Assembly: GCF_000527695.1 (NCBI RefSeq)
Contig: NZ_ATSX01000002.1
Span: forward strand, 186,001 to 250,000
DNA length: 64,000 nucleotides
Direction of reading: 5' to 3'
Origin: Commensalibacter papalotli (ex Servin-Garciduenas et al. 2014)
Lineage (GTDB): Bacteria; Pseudomonadota; Alphaproteobacteria; Acetobacterales; Acetobacteraceae
Position 1 is the stretch's first letter, and every line of letters begins with the position of its first letter. The notes under the pieces were generated by a model, which was given only the letters and a program-made list of their open reading frames with translations, was not told the origin of the DNA and searched no databases. The position numbers and the translations under genes are program-made. Positions 17,543 to 26,365 of this stretch are shown here, piece by piece.

Positions 17543-17983
17543 ATGAGTATAAAGCGCATCAATCAATATAAAACAGCGCCTGTGATGATGAAGGCTATGA
17601 TGGATCTTGAAAAAACAACTCATGAATCTATTTTACCTCTTTCTCTAAGAGAATTAGTAAAAATCCGCGCTTCTCAATTAAATAACTGTGCGTTTTGCTT
17701 GAATATGCATACTAAAGACGCTTTAAAAGCTGGTGAAGAAATTAATAGATTAATGGCAATTAGTGTATGGAAAGAAAGCTCTTTTTTTACAGATCGTGAA
17801 CGTGCTGCATTATTATGGACTGAAACATTAACTTTATTGTCGGAAAAAGAAGCTTCAGATGAGATATATCAAAAAGTTTCGGATCAATTTAATGATCAAG
17901 AGCTAGCAGAATTAACTGTTATGATTGCAGTTATTAATGCATGGAATCGTTTTGGTGTTGGTTTAGCTATAAAAGCAGAATAG
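17543..17983 (+). CDS. AhpD-like / carboxymuconolactone decarboxylase family protein
   Basis: A 146-residue alkylhydroperoxidase-like (CMD family) protein. The redox motif NNCAFCLNMH supplies Cys49 and Cys52 with a following His56, and LRELVKIRAS and ERAALLWTETLTLL are family blocks. It probably acts as a cytoplasmic thiol peroxidase or disulfide reductant; the true substrate is unknown. ATG 17543 has AAAGGA 8 nt upstream and fits MSIKRINQYK; an upstream ATG at 17516 adds nine poorly conserved residues. It is transcribed alone, away from hemE. Confidence 0.88.
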   Translation: MSIKRINQYKTAPVMMKAMMDLEKTTHESILPLSLRELVKIRASQLNNCAFCLNMHTKDALKAGEEINRLMAISVWKESSFFTDRERAALLWTETLTLLSEKEASDEIYQKVSDQFNDQELAELTVMIAVINAWNRFGVGLAIKAE

Positions 17984-18134
17984 TCAGATTTTATAATAAT
18001 CTTCTTTACGTTGAAATAATATAATTACGACAATAGTTTGAAGTTGTTTATAAAATCGATGGAAATTTAAAGATTATAATTTTATATTTAATCGTTGATT
18101 TTTTATTATTTACTGTTTATATGTTTTTGACAAT

Positions 18135-18210
18135 GGGGTCATAGCTCAGTTGGGAGAGCGTCTGGATGGCATTCAGAAGGCCAGGGGTTCGATTCCCCTT
18201 GACTCCACCA
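18135..18210 (+). tRNA. tRNA-Ala (anticodon GGC)
   Basis: A 76-nt cloverleaf. GGGGTCA pairs with TGACTCC (one G-T pair), followed by an encoded ACCA with CCA end. The D-arm is GCTC-AGTTGGGA-GAGC. The anticodon stem TCTGG/TCAGA encloses ATGGCAT with anticodon GGC. The T-arm is CAGGGG-TTCGATT-CCCCTTG. It decodes GCC/GCU alanine codons. It stands alone with no flanking integrase. Confidence 0.97.
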
Positions 18211-18700
18211 TTTTAAAATATATTAATTTTATTAAATATTTAAAAATTCATGTAGATTCTCATAAAACTGAGTGTATAATTTTTTAAATTAAGTATGCCG
18301 TTATTCATCAACACCTTTTAGTTTTTGTTGGTTTAAAGCTAGCAGTAATAACTTGTAAAAATTTAATTTTACAATTCATTCTGTATTTGTTGTACAATTT
18401 AGAATTACATTTTAATCTGTTAAGAATATAGTTTATAATTAAGATATTTTTGTTTATGAACGGACAATGCTTGTTTAATAAATAAAAAAGTTTATTTTAA
18501 AGTCTAAGGGTGATTTGTACAATATCTAACTATAATTTCAATGTGTAAATATCAATAAAATTTATATTAATTTTAATATAGAATTCTCAAATTTTTATAA
18601 TTGATGTATGATTAAACCTAAACCAAGCAACAAGCAATTCGATTGAATAAAATATGTTGTCAAACATATTATAATCATTTTATTAAACTTAAAAGAACAT
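18211..18700. other. AT-rich gene-free spacer before the SorC-type regulator
   Basis: 490 bp of very AT-rich DNA between the tRNA and the regulator. Nothing codes convincingly. Two perfect 8-bp palindromes TTGTACAA lie at 18390-18397 and 18515-18522, 125 bp apart. An inverted repeat close to the regulator start is listed separately. No attachment-site duplication of the tRNA 3' end was seen. Confidence 0.55.
18651..18670. promoter_or_regulatory. Inverted repeat upstream of the SorC-type regulator
   Basis: AATATGTT (18651-18658) and AACATATT (18663-18670) form a perfect 8-bp inverted repeat with a 4-nt spacer, 30 bp before the ATG at 18701. A TATAAT hexamer (18670-18675) abuts it. Position suggests an autoregulatory operator overlapping the -10 region; binding is not shown. 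Confidence 0.5.
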
Positions 18701-19681
18701 ATGACAACACCAAATGAATTGAGATTTATCGCTAGAGTAGCCCGAATGTACTACCTCGATAATATGAAACAGCCTGATATTGCAAAACATTTATATATTT
18801 CACAAGCAACAGTATCGCGTTTATTAAAAAAAGCAGTGGCAAAAAATATTGTACAAATTTCAATTAATGAACCAGAAAATACATTTCTAGAGCTAGAAGA
18901 ACAAATTAAAAATTATTTTGGATTGTCAGAAGTTGTTATTGCTGCTTGTGAGCAAGATCAAGAAGAACAAATTTTTTTACATATTGGACAGGCTGCAGCA
19001 CAATTTTTTTCTGCTACCATGCAACAAGATGAGGTTATTGGTATTTCATCTTGGAGTGAATCCTTGCTTAGTATGGTTAATCATTTAAACCATAATTTTA
19101 AAATATCAGCAAAAAAAATCATCCAAATTCAAGGTGGAATTGGCAGTCTAACAGTAAAAAAACATGCTGCTATACTCAGTTCAAAACTTGCAAAAATTAC
19201 TCATGCAGAAACAGTTTTATTACCTGCACAAGGAATTTTTGGCTCAACAAAGGCTAAAACTATTTTAATGGATGACCCTTATGTCAAAGCGACATTGTCT
19301 CAATTCAACGAGATTACCATGGCATTGGTTGGTATTGGCCCTATTTCTCTAGCTAAACTTCTGGCGGATAGTGGCAACATCTTAACCAAAGCTGAAATGA
19401 ACACAATTACACAGAAAAAAGCTGTTGGTGACATTTGTTTACATTTTTATAATAATAAAGGTAAGCCTTTAGAAACAGCTATCGATCAACGTATTATCGG
19501 GATTACCTTGGATCAATTAAAAAAAATCCCTCGTGTTATTGGTGTTGCTGGAGGGAAAAATAAGACCGATGCTATTCTTGGTGCATTATCTGGACGTTTA
19601 ATTAATATTTTAATTACAGACCAATATACAGCAATGCGTATTCTTCAAAGTATTGCACCTAAATTACAAATAAAAAAATAA
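18701..19681 (+). CDS. SorC/DeoR-type sugar-binding transcriptional regulator
   Basis: A 326-residue regulator. An N-terminal helix-turn-helix (about 18-47: MKQPDIAKHLYISQATVSRLL) is followed by a SorC-type sugar-binding domain with QGGIGSLTVKK, VLLPAQGIFGS, MALVGIGPIS, AVGDICLHFYNNKGKP and VAGGKNKTDAILGAL. These regulators bind phosphorylated sugars. It is encoded convergently to the polyol operon (19955-26337) and is its likely regulator. Proposed sites are the inverted repeats at 18651 (own promoter) and 26366 (transketolase promoter). Which sugar phosphate it senses cannot be read from the sequence. Confidence 0.88.
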   Translation: MTTPNELRFIARVARMYYLDNMKQPDIAKHLYISQATVSRLLKKAVAKNIVQISINEPENTFLELEEQIKNYFGLSEVVIAACEQDQEEQIFLHIGQAAAQFFSATMQQDEVIGISSWSESLLSMVNHLNHNFKISAKKIIQIQGGIGSLTVKKHAAILSSKLAKITHAETVLLPAQGIFGSTKAKTILMDDPYVKATLSQFNEITMALVGIGPISLAKLLADSGNILTKAEMNTITQKKAVGDICLHFYNNKGKPLETAIDQRIIGITLDQLKKIPRVIGVAGGKNKTDAILGALSGRLINILITDQYTAMRILQSIAPKLQIKK

Positions 19682-19684
19682 AAT

Positions 19685-19903
19685 ATGGTATGGAATAAAG
19701 GGCAAAAAACAAAAAAAAGCTATTTATGGATGTCCAAGTAAGATATTCTAGCATTAGGTAATTTATTACATACAGATATGTCTGAACTTATAACTGGCAC
19801 AAAAAGTTTATCACACAATTACCGTGCTGGAAAACATATGTATGAACTGGTTAAAGAAAATAATTGGTGTATTCAACAAGAGAAATTTTACAATGTTGAA
19901 TAA
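19685..19903 (+). pseudogene. Possible short gene remnant with in-frame stop
   Basis: Directly after the regulator a 73-codon frame runs from ATG 19685 to TAA 19903, broken by TAA at 19739-19741. The downstream 53 codons read as a normal-looking protein tail (DILALGNLLHTDMSELITG, then GKHMYELVKENNWC). The unbroken coding look of the second part, with few rare-composition stretches, suggests decay of a former gene or its 3' end. I do not recognise the family. It may equally be chance open frame. Confidence 0.3.
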
Positions 19904-19907
19904 GCAT

Positions 19908-19949
19908 TGTCATACACTGTTATCATTATTATAATAGCAGTGTATGACA
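19908..19949. terminator. Long hairpin between convergent genes
   Basis: TGTCATACACTG (19908-19919) and CAGTGTATGACA (19938-19949) form a perfect 12-bp stem with an 18-nt AT-rich loop. It lies between the plus-strand regulator and the minus-strand SDR gene ending at 19955. There is no strong T-run, so it may act as a weak bidirectional terminator or an mRNA 3'-end stabiliser. Confidence 0.6.
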
Positions 19950-19954
19950 GGCGA

Positions 19955-20734
19955 TTAAGACATAAACATACCACCATCAATATTGATGGTTTGACCCGTT
20001 ACATAAGCTGATTGCGGTCCTGCCAAGAATGAGATAACATTTGCGACATCTTCGCCTGTACCTGCACGACCCATAGGAATTTTTGATACCCATTCAGCCA
20101 TTAATTCGCCTGGTTTATAATTCCCTAACATTTTTCCCCAATGCTCATCATTATATGCCCACATATCAGTTTCGATTATTCCTGGGCAAAAAGCATTTAC
20201 AGTAATACCTTCTTTGGCAACTTCGTGTGCCAAGCTTTGCGTGATCCCCATGACTCCGAATTTACTGGCTGCATAATGAGGGGTATAAATAAATCCTTGG
20301 CGTGCTTGACCAGAGGCAGTATTAATTAAACGTCCACCTTGACCATGTTTACGAATTCTAGCAATAGCTTCCTGGCAACATAAAAAGACACCTGTCGTGT
20401 TCACATCTAGGACTTTTTTCCATTCTTGCTCGGTCAGATTTTCAATCTTAGCAATAGTAATCACCCCTGCATTTTGAACTGAGATATCGACACGACCAAA
20501 TTGTTCTTCGGCAAAATCGTATAAACGAATAACGTCCTCTTTGTTCGTTACGTCCATTTCAAAAGCAACAGCTTGGCCGCCATTTTTATTAATACGCTCG
20601 GCAACTTCATTTACTTTGGCTTCATTGGATGCAACTACAACTTTGGCACCATCTTTTGATAAACGTTCTGCAATCGCTGCACCAATACCACGACTTGCGC
20701 CTGTAATAACAGCAACTTTATTTTGTAAACTCAT
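19955..20734 (-). CDS. SDR dehydrogenase, polyol/ketose type
   Basis: A 259-residue short-chain dehydrogenase. Cofactor motif TGASRGIG (11-18), NAG at 88-90, catalytic Ser141, Tyr154 and Lys158 (YAASK), PGIIETDMW after the active site and a C-terminal INIDGGMFMS. After the second strand it has VVVASNE, without the acidic residue expected for strict NAD use, so NADP use is possible. It closely resembles sorbitol/galactitol/2,3-butanediol-type SDRs. It is the last gene of the polyol island, 49 bp after the transporter gene. It probably oxidises a polyol or reduces its ketose. Confidence 0.85.
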   Translation of the reverse strand: MSLQNKVAVITGASRGIGAAIAERLSKDGAKVVVASNEAKVNEVAERINKNGGQAVAFEMDVTNKEDVIRLYDFAEEQFGRVDISVQNAGVITIAKIENLTEQEWKKVLDVNTTGVFLCCQEAIARIRKHGQGGRLINTASGQARQGFIYTPHYAASKFGVMGITQSLAHEVAKEGITVNAFCPGIIETDMWAYNDEHWGKMLGNYKPGELMAEWVSKIPMGRAGTGEDVANVISFLAGPQSAYVTGQTINIDGGMFMS

Positions 20735-20783
20735 GGGATCTCTCCTCTAAACTATGTAAAAATATTAATAAACTAAAAATTAA

Positions 20784-22067
20784 CTAACTCTTTGCCACTA
20801 TTGGGGGCGAAGCAGGATTATTCTCATCCTTTTTTTTGATAAAACTACGGTGGTCAATGTTCACAAAAGCCATCACAATAGCTGCTGAGAAATAAAGAGC
20901 TGCATAAATCCAAATAACACCAACAGCACCAATAGAATGAATAAATATGCCAACAATACCTGGGCCAAAGAATGTACTGAGACCAGCCGCAAGGGTTAGT
21001 ACAGACATCGCAGCACCTTTATTTTCTGGTGCCAACATTGGCATAATCGCATTGATTGGAGTATAAGCAGCCAGACAGGCCCCATATGCACATGCTGCAA
21101 GCCAAGTTACAAAATATCCACCGCCCCATGTAGGAATATAGAAGAATAAAAGTGTTGTTAATCCACAACCAACACATCCTCCCCATGCAACAGTATTTTT
21201 CCAACCCCATTTATCACCCAACATTCCCCAAAAATAATTGGTAATCATATTGGTAATCCATAATGAAGCAAGCATTTGTAGCCATTGACTAATCGTAAAC
21301 CCTAAATTTTGTAAAACTAGGGGTAAGAAAATCGGAAAACCATAACTTGCAAGCGTATTGACTATTCTGACATAACCACACAGCCCAAGTTTAGGAACTT
21401 CGAAAATAATCGTAATTCCTTTAAGCAAATATAAAATAGATGTTTTTTCTTCAGAATTTGCTCTTTTCTTAGATTTAATAGCATCTTTATCGACTAATAG
21501 TGCAATAGCTCCGCCTAAACAAACAAAGACTAAGGCACTCCACAACACGTGGATTTCGGTCATAAATTTAAGTGTAACGCTGGAATACATCACCCCAAGC
21601 ACACTTAAACCACAAGCATAACATGACCAGAAAATACCACCTGCTGTTGAAAGTCTATCTACTGGTGCTTCATAAGTCACATATACTAGGAATCCATAAA
21701 CAAACAAAGGATAACTTAGTCCTCTTAACGCATAAGATGGCAACATCACTGCAAAATTATGACTTGGAATACCAAACGTCAAAAAGAAAAAGGAGCCAAT
21801 ACAGAACATAATCAATCCTGCAAACATAACGCGTCTGACACCAAACATTTCTGTTAAAACACCAGAAAGAAATGCTGAAAAAGAAGCTGTTAATCCATAC
21901 ACACTAAATAATAAGGATGATTGTTCAATCGATAATCCATTTTTAATGAGATAAGGAGATAACCATCCTTGTTCTAGCCCTTCACCAGCCATAAAAATCA
22001 TCACACCTATGTATCCCAACATTAATTTTGGCGTGATAAATACCTTTTCTACAAAACTACTCCACAT
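20784..22067 (-). CDS. MFS polyol transporter, RbtT/DalT/CsbX type
   Basis: A 427-residue inner-membrane symporter with 12 hydrophobic segments. The N-terminal IGVMIFMAGEGLEQGWLSPYL and the GVRRVMFAGLIMFCIGSFFFLTFG block are typical of the RbtT/DalT/CsbX group, which contains ribitol and D-arabitol transporters. It lies between the two SDR genes and is most likely the polyol importer of the island. The charged C-terminal tail (KKKDENNPA) is cytoplasmic. A spacer of 189 bp with a hairpin separates it from the upstream SDR gene, so it may have its own promoter. Confidence 0.85.
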   Translation of the reverse strand: MWSSFVEKVFITPKLMLGYIGVMIFMAGEGLEQGWLSPYLIKNGLSIEQSSLLFSVYGLTASFSAFLSGVLTEMFGVRRVMFAGLIMFCIGSFFFLTFGIPSHNFAVMLPSYALRGLSYPLFVYGFLVYVTYEAPVDRLSTAGGIFWSCYACGLSVLGVMYSSVTLKFMTEIHVLWSALVFVCLGGAIALLVDKDAIKSKKRANSEEKTSILYLLKGITIIFEVPKLGLCGYVRIVNTLASYGFPIFLPLVLQNLGFTISQWLQMLASLWITNMITNYFWGMLGDKWGWKNTVAWGGCVGCGLTTLLFFYIPTWGGGYFVTWLAACAYGACLAAYTPINAIMPMLAPENKGAAMSVLTLAAGLSTFFGPGIVGIFIHSIGAVGVIWIYAALYFSAAIVMAFVNIDHRSFIKKKDENNPASPPIVAKS

Positions 22068-22192
22068 AATTATCTCCTGTTTCTTTACAAGATAATGTAG
22101 AGTTTATAGCCGTTTTTCTAAAAAGAAGACGCAACTTCCCCTTCAAGAATAATTTGGTTTTAAAACACATATTCTTGTCCCTTTTAAGGTAA

Positions 22193-22226
22193 AGCTGTTT
22201 ATATTTTATTTAAAAAACAGCTTTAT
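22193..22226. terminator. Hairpin inside the polyol operon
   Basis: AAAGCTGTTT (22193-22202) pairs perfectly with AAACAGCTTT (22217-22226). It lies 31 bp past the SDR stop at 22257 in a 189-bp gap before the transporter start. No T-run follows on the minus strand, so it may tune expression or stabilise mRNA rather than end it. Confidence 0.5.
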
Positions 22227-22256
22227 GTATTATTATGATTTTGATCTACAAAAGGC

Positions 22257-23021
22257 TTACCAACAGCAGAATCCACCATCGACCAGTAAATTAACGCCTG
22301 TGCAAAAAGATGCTGCTTCGGATAATAAGAATATTGCTGGCCCAGCCATTTCATCAGGATCGGCAATACGTTGCATCGGTGTTTCTGATGCAAATTGCTT
22401 CATTTGGTTAACCATTTCAGGACGTGTATTCATTGGCGTTGCGGTATATCCTGGGCTGATTGTATTAACACGTACACCTTTTTCTGCCCATTCCATTGCC
22501 ATACTTTTACTCATATGAATAACAGCTGCTTTGGCAGAATTATAATGTGCTTGCATCAATCCACGATTAACAATCACACCAGACATAGAAGCAATATTAA
22601 CAATAGCCCCTTTACCATGTTTTAGCATTATCCGTGCTTCTGCTTGGCAAGATAAAAAAACACCTTTAACATTGATGTCATACAAACGTTGCCATTGTTC
22701 CAGCTCCATTTCCTCGACCGGATTAGCATTCGCAATTCCAGCGGCATTTACCGCTAAGGATAAGTTCCCTAATTTTTCATCAACAGCTTTTACTGCTTCA
22801 GCCAAATCATTAGGATTGGTAACGTCCCCTGTTAATGCAATAGCTTTACGGCCTAGTTTTTCGATTTGTGCAATCGTATCTGATAAGCCAGCACTGTTAG
22901 GTAAATCAAAACATCCTACATTAGCCCCAGCTTTAGCAAGATTAACGGCAATTCTTTGTCCAATTCCGCTTCCTGATCCTGTTACAAAAGCGTTTTGACC
23001 TGCAAGAGAAAAAAGTTCCAT
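22257..23021 (-). CDS. NAD-dependent SDR polyol dehydrogenase
   Basis: A 254-residue short-chain dehydrogenase. Cofactor motif TGSGSGIG (14-21), Asp39 after the second strand (FDL) favouring NAD, NAAG at 92-95, Ser145, Tyr160 and Lys164 (YNSAK), PGYTATPMN and a C-terminal DGGFCCW. The GFCCW tail is typical of D-arabitol/xylitol/threitol-type SDRs. It lies between the kinase and transporter genes and is the best candidate for the first oxidation of the imported polyol to a ketose. The exact polyol is not determined. Confidence 0.86.
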   Translation of the reverse strand: MELFSLAGQNAFVTGSGSGIGQRIAVNLAKAGANVGCFDLPNSAGLSDTIAQIEKLGRKAIALTGDVTNPNDLAEAVKAVDEKLGNLSLAVNAAGIANANPVEEMELEQWQRLYDINVKGVFLSCQAEARIMLKHGKGAIVNIASMSGVIVNRGLMQAHYNSAKAAVIHMSKSMAMEWAEKGVRVNTISPGYTATPMNTRPEMVNQMKQFASETPMQRIADPDEMAGPAIFLLSEAASFCTGVNLLVDGGFCCW

Positions 23022-23061
23022 AATTGTATTCCTTTATAATAAATATTCTCTTTAACAAATA

Positions 23062-24543
23062 TTAGATAGAATATAGCTGACGGGATTGGTTAACGGCTTT
23101 ATGCCACTTTTCTAAATCAATGTTCTGTTCATCTTGCTGTGATTTTGGTTCAAACAAATCATAAGCTCGATTGAGTTTATCTAAACCTGCTTGAGTCCAA
23201 ATTTCTTCGGTTAACCCTGCCATATAAGCAACCCCCAAAGCTGATAATTCTGGTCTTTCTGCTCTAAATACAGAACAATTCAGTATCTGTGCTTGTAACT
23301 GCATCAAACCGTCATGACTGGTTGGTCCACCATCTACAAAAAGTTGATGAATTTCACCCACATTACGACGAATAGCATTTACTACGTCCGCAACTTGATA
23401 AACCACACTGTCTATAGTAGCTCTGGCCAAAGTCTGCCTGCTGGTTCCGAGGGTCAAATTGGTAATTAAACCAACTGCTTTTTCATCCCACCAAGGGGCA
23501 CCCAGCCCTCCAAAACCAGGAACTAACACAACAGAGTCACTTTGACTTTTCATACCCAATTCAACGAGTTCAGTCACAGAAATATCCAATATTCCTGCCA
23601 TCCAACGTAAGGTAGCTCCTAAAGAGCGAATGTTTCCTTCAGCAGCATAAGCAATCTTATCACCAGTTTTCCAACCAATGGTTAAACATAAACCAGAATG
23701 CAGCTCGTCTTCTTTACGAATAAGCCCCATAATTGAAGAGCCTGTGCCATAAGTTGCTTTGACTTGCCCAATATTAAATGCTTGATGTCCAAATAAAGCA
23801 GAATGACTATCTCCCATTACTGCACCAACAGGAATTTTTAATGGACCCAAAGATTGTTTGATCTCTTTTGGAAAAGGACCATTAGAAGAAATAACTTTAG
23901 GTAAACATGCTCTCGGCACATCAAATAAGGCCAGTAAGTCATCGTCCCAATCACATTCATGAACATTGATTAATTGAGTACGTGATGCATTGCCTGCTTC
24001 GATTAAATGCTCGCCATAAATGTTGAATAGCAACCATGAATCAATTGTACCAAGGCAGAGCTCACCCTTCAAAGAGCGATTACGGTCTTTATCATAATGA
24101 TCTAATAACCATTTACCTTTAGATGCAGAAAACATGGGGTCCAAAGGAAGGCCTGTAAGAAACTTTACCTTGTTCTGCACAGCTTCATCTGAACATTTTG
24201 ATGATAAATCGACTTGGCGTTGATCTTGCCAAGAAATTAGCGGATGCAATGGTTTCCCTGTCTGGCGATCCCATAATAGAAAAGATTCTCGTTGTGTGCT
24301 GATCCCGGCAACAATAACATCAGCAGCTATATAACCATTAGGCAAGTTTTCAAGTGTTTTAGAAACAACCTTTCCTACACTTTGCCAGATTTCCTCTCCG
24401 TCTTGTTCAACGTGACCGGGAAAAGGATGGGTTTCCCCAATTTCAATCTTACCACACGCAATAATTTTACCTTTGTAATCAACAATAACGCACTTTGTAG
24501 AGCTGCTACCTTGATCAATGGCCAGAACTAATGGATCGCCCAT
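23062..24543 (-). CDS. FGGY-family carbohydrate kinase
   Basis: A 493-residue ATP-dependent sugar kinase. The N-terminal LAIDQGSSSTKCVIVD (Asp10) is the phosphate-1 motif; ISTQRESFLLWDRQTGKPLHPLISWQDQR resembles glycerol kinase. GAVMGDSHSALFGHQ, YGTGSSIMG and VDGGPTSHDGLMQLQAQIL are the C-terminal ATP and sugar motifs. Glycerol kinase similarity is strong, but the neighbouring dehydrogenases and transketolase point to a ketose such as xylulose or erythrulose. It is 4 bp downstream of the transketolase C gene, so co-translated. Confidence 0.88.
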   Translation of the reverse strand: MGDPLVLAIDQGSSSTKCVIVDYKGKIIACGKIEIGETHPFPGHVEQDGEEIWQSVGKVVSKTLENLPNGYIAADVIVAGISTQRESFLLWDRQTGKPLHPLISWQDQRQVDLSSKCSDEAVQNKVKFLTGLPLDPMFSASKGKWLLDHYDKDRNRSLKGELCLGTIDSWLLFNIYGEHLIEAGNASRTQLINVHECDWDDDLLALFDVPRACLPKVISSNGPFPKEIKQSLGPLKIPVGAVMGDSHSALFGHQAFNIGQVKATYGTGSSIMGLIRKEDELHSGLCLTIGWKTGDKIAYAAEGNIRSLGATLRWMAGILDISVTELVELGMKSQSDSVVLVPGFGGLGAPWWDEKAVGLITNLTLGTSRQTLARATIDSVVYQVADVVNAIRRNVGEIHQLFVDGGPTSHDGLMQLQAQILNCSVFRAERPELSALGVAYMAGLTEEIWTQAGLDKLNRAYDLFEPKSQQDEQNIDLEKWHKAVNQSRQLYSI

Positions 24544-24547
24544 GATG

Positions 24548-25492
24548 CTACCTCGCTAATTCACAAGCAGACTTAACAATATTTTCTACACTTAGCCCAA
24601 AATGGTCTAATAAAAATGATGCAGAACCTGTTGGCGCAAAATGTGAAACGCCTAAAATTCGCATCTTGGTTGGATGATGCTCAACAACTACCTCGGCAAC
24701 TGCTGCGCCCAAACCACCCGTTGTGATGGCTTCTTCCATAGTTACGATACCACGCGTTTGACTGGCCGCAGCAAGAATGGCTTTTTTATCCAATGGATTA
24801 ATCGTGTGCATATTTAAAACTCTGGCTGAAATGCCTTGTTGTTCCAATAAAACTGCGGCCTCTAAAGCACGAGGAACGAGGATACCTGTTGTAATCAACG
24901 TAACATCTTTTCCCTCTTTTAAAACCAATGCTTTACCCACTTCAAAAGGGGCATTATTTGGTGTGGTCTGAGGAATTTTAAAGCGATTAATACGCATATA
25001 AACAGGTTTATTTGCTCTAACCGCCCAAAGAATTGCATCCTTAGTTTGCTTAGGGTCAGCAGGGCTTAGCAATGTAATATCTGTTAATGCTCGGATCCAA
25101 GAGAAATCTTCGATAGAGTGATGGGTTGGCCCCAATTCTCCATAAGACATTCCAGGGCTTTGCGCACATAAAATAATTGGATACATATTATATGCAACGT
25201 CAGCCTTAACCTGTTCCAAAGCACGACCACTTAAAAAAGGTCCAGCACAGCTTACAAATGGAATAAAACCACTATTGGCCAGCCCTGCGGCAACTCCAAT
25301 CATATTTTGTTCAGCGATACCGACATTAATTAAACGATCTGGGAATTCTTTTTTAAAATCATTTAAATTAGATGAACCAACAGAGTCATTACAAACAGCG
25401 ACAATACGCTCATCTTGACGAGCCAACTCTATTAAGGTTTCAGCAAATATTTTGCGACAATCAAATGTTTCTTGTTGAGATAAAGACGTCAT
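24548..25492 (-). CDS. Transketolase, C-terminal subunit (split)
   Basis: Carries the pyrimidine-binding and C-terminal domains of a two-gene transketolase, 314 residues. Recognised features are DRLINVGIAEQNMIGVAAGLA with the catalytic Glu of the PYR domain, GPTHHSIEDFSWIRAL and the C-terminal domain blocks ALVLKEGKDVTLITTG and VTMEEAITTGGLGAAVAEVV. It overlaps the N subunit by 4 bp (ATGA), so both are made in equal amounts. Split forms occur in sugar operons and in some archaea and Firmicutes. It works on a ketose phosphate made by the kinase. Confidence 0.93.
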   Translation of the reverse strand: MTSLSQQETFDCRKIFAETLIELARQDERIVAVCNDSVGSSNLNDFKKEFPDRLINVGIAEQNMIGVAAGLANSGFIPFVSCAGPFLSGRALEQVKADVAYNMYPIILCAQSPGMSYGELGPTHHSIEDFSWIRALTDITLLSPADPKQTKDAILWAVRANKPVYMRINRFKIPQTTPNNAPFEVGKALVLKEGKDVTLITTGILVPRALEAAVLLEQQGISARVLNMHTINPLDKKAILAAASQTRGIVTMEEAITTGGLGAAVAEVVVEHHPTKMRILGVSHFAPTGSASFLLDHFGLSVENIVKSACELAR

Positions 25493-26337
25493 GAGTGTGT
25501 TAACTCCTTAATAGCTTGGATATTTTGTTCGGCAGAAGGAACTTTGTGATGCCATTCCACTCTATTTTCAATAAAGGAGACCCCTTTTCCTTTGATTGTG
25601 TTCGCGATAATAACTTTGGGTTTACCTGTAGAAGGAGCTTCCATAACTTTTAATAATTCTTCAAAACAATGCCCGTTCAGCTCATACGTATCCCAACCAA
25701 AAGCACGCCATTTATCTGCTAAGGGATCAAGTGAATTGGTATCTTCGGTGCCTGCACCTTGTTGTAAGCGGTTACGATCAACAATGGCCATTAAATTGCC
25801 AAGCTTACGATGGCCTGCATACATTGCGGCTTCCCAATTAGAGCCCTCTTGTAACTCACCATCTCCTAATATAACAAAAGTTCTATATGATTTTTTTGCT
25901 AACTTTGCTCCAATTGCACATCCGACCCCGATAGGTAATCCATGACCTAATGGGCCTGTATTCGCTTCAATACCTGAAAGTTTACGGCGATTAGGATGCC
26001 CTCCTAAAAAAGATAAAGGCTTCATAAAATCACCCAGCTGTTCATGTTTGAAATAGCCAGCTTTGGCCATCACAGAATATAAAGCTGCTGCACAATGCCC
26101 TTTTGATAGAATGAATCTATCTCTGTCTGCCCAATTTGGATCTTGTGATTTATAGTTCATCACGCCAAAAAATAAGGAAACTAAAATATCAGTGACAGAA
26201 AAGTCACCCCCAATATGCCCCATCTTTGCCGCGGCAATGGTATTCACGATATCAACACGAATTTCAGAAGCAATTTGACTTAACTTTAGCAGGCGATCCT
26301 TGTCATTATTATTCAAAACCTCTTGAACTTTAGCCAT
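25489..26337 (-). CDS. Transketolase, N-terminal subunit (split)
   Basis: Supplies the thiamine-diphosphate PP domain of the split transketolase, 282 residues. Motifs are KMGHIGGDFSVTDIL, DRFILSKGHCAAALY (His81), NTGPLGHGLPIGVGCA and the TPP/Mg motif GDGELQEGSNWEA (158-170) with VDRNRLQQ. The ATG follows a strong GAGGTGG site. It is the first gene of the leftward polyol transcript and has an operator-like inverted repeat 29-73 bp upstream. With the C subunit it would connect ketopentose phosphate to glycolysis/pentose phosphate intermediates. Confidence 0.94.
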   Translation of the reverse strand: MAKVQEVLNNNDKDRLLKLSQIASEIRVDIVNTIAAAKMGHIGGDFSVTDILVSLFFGVMNYKSQDPNWADRDRFILSKGHCAAALYSVMAKAGYFKHEQLGDFMKPLSFLGGHPNRRKLSGIEANTGPLGHGLPIGVGCAIGAKLAKKSYRTFVILGDGELQEGSNWEAAMYAGHRKLGNLMAIVDRNRLQQGAGTEDTNSLDPLADKWRAFGWDTYELNGHCFEELLKVMEAPSTGKPKVIIANTIKGKGVSFIENRVEWHHKVPSAEQNIQAIKELTHS

Positions 26338-26365
26338 TTAACCACCTCAAATAACAAATCAATTT

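Noticed and set aside
18135-18210. tRNA-Ala as an integration site for a mobile element
   Set aside because: No integrase gene and no repeated copy of the tRNA 3' end was seen in the following DNA.
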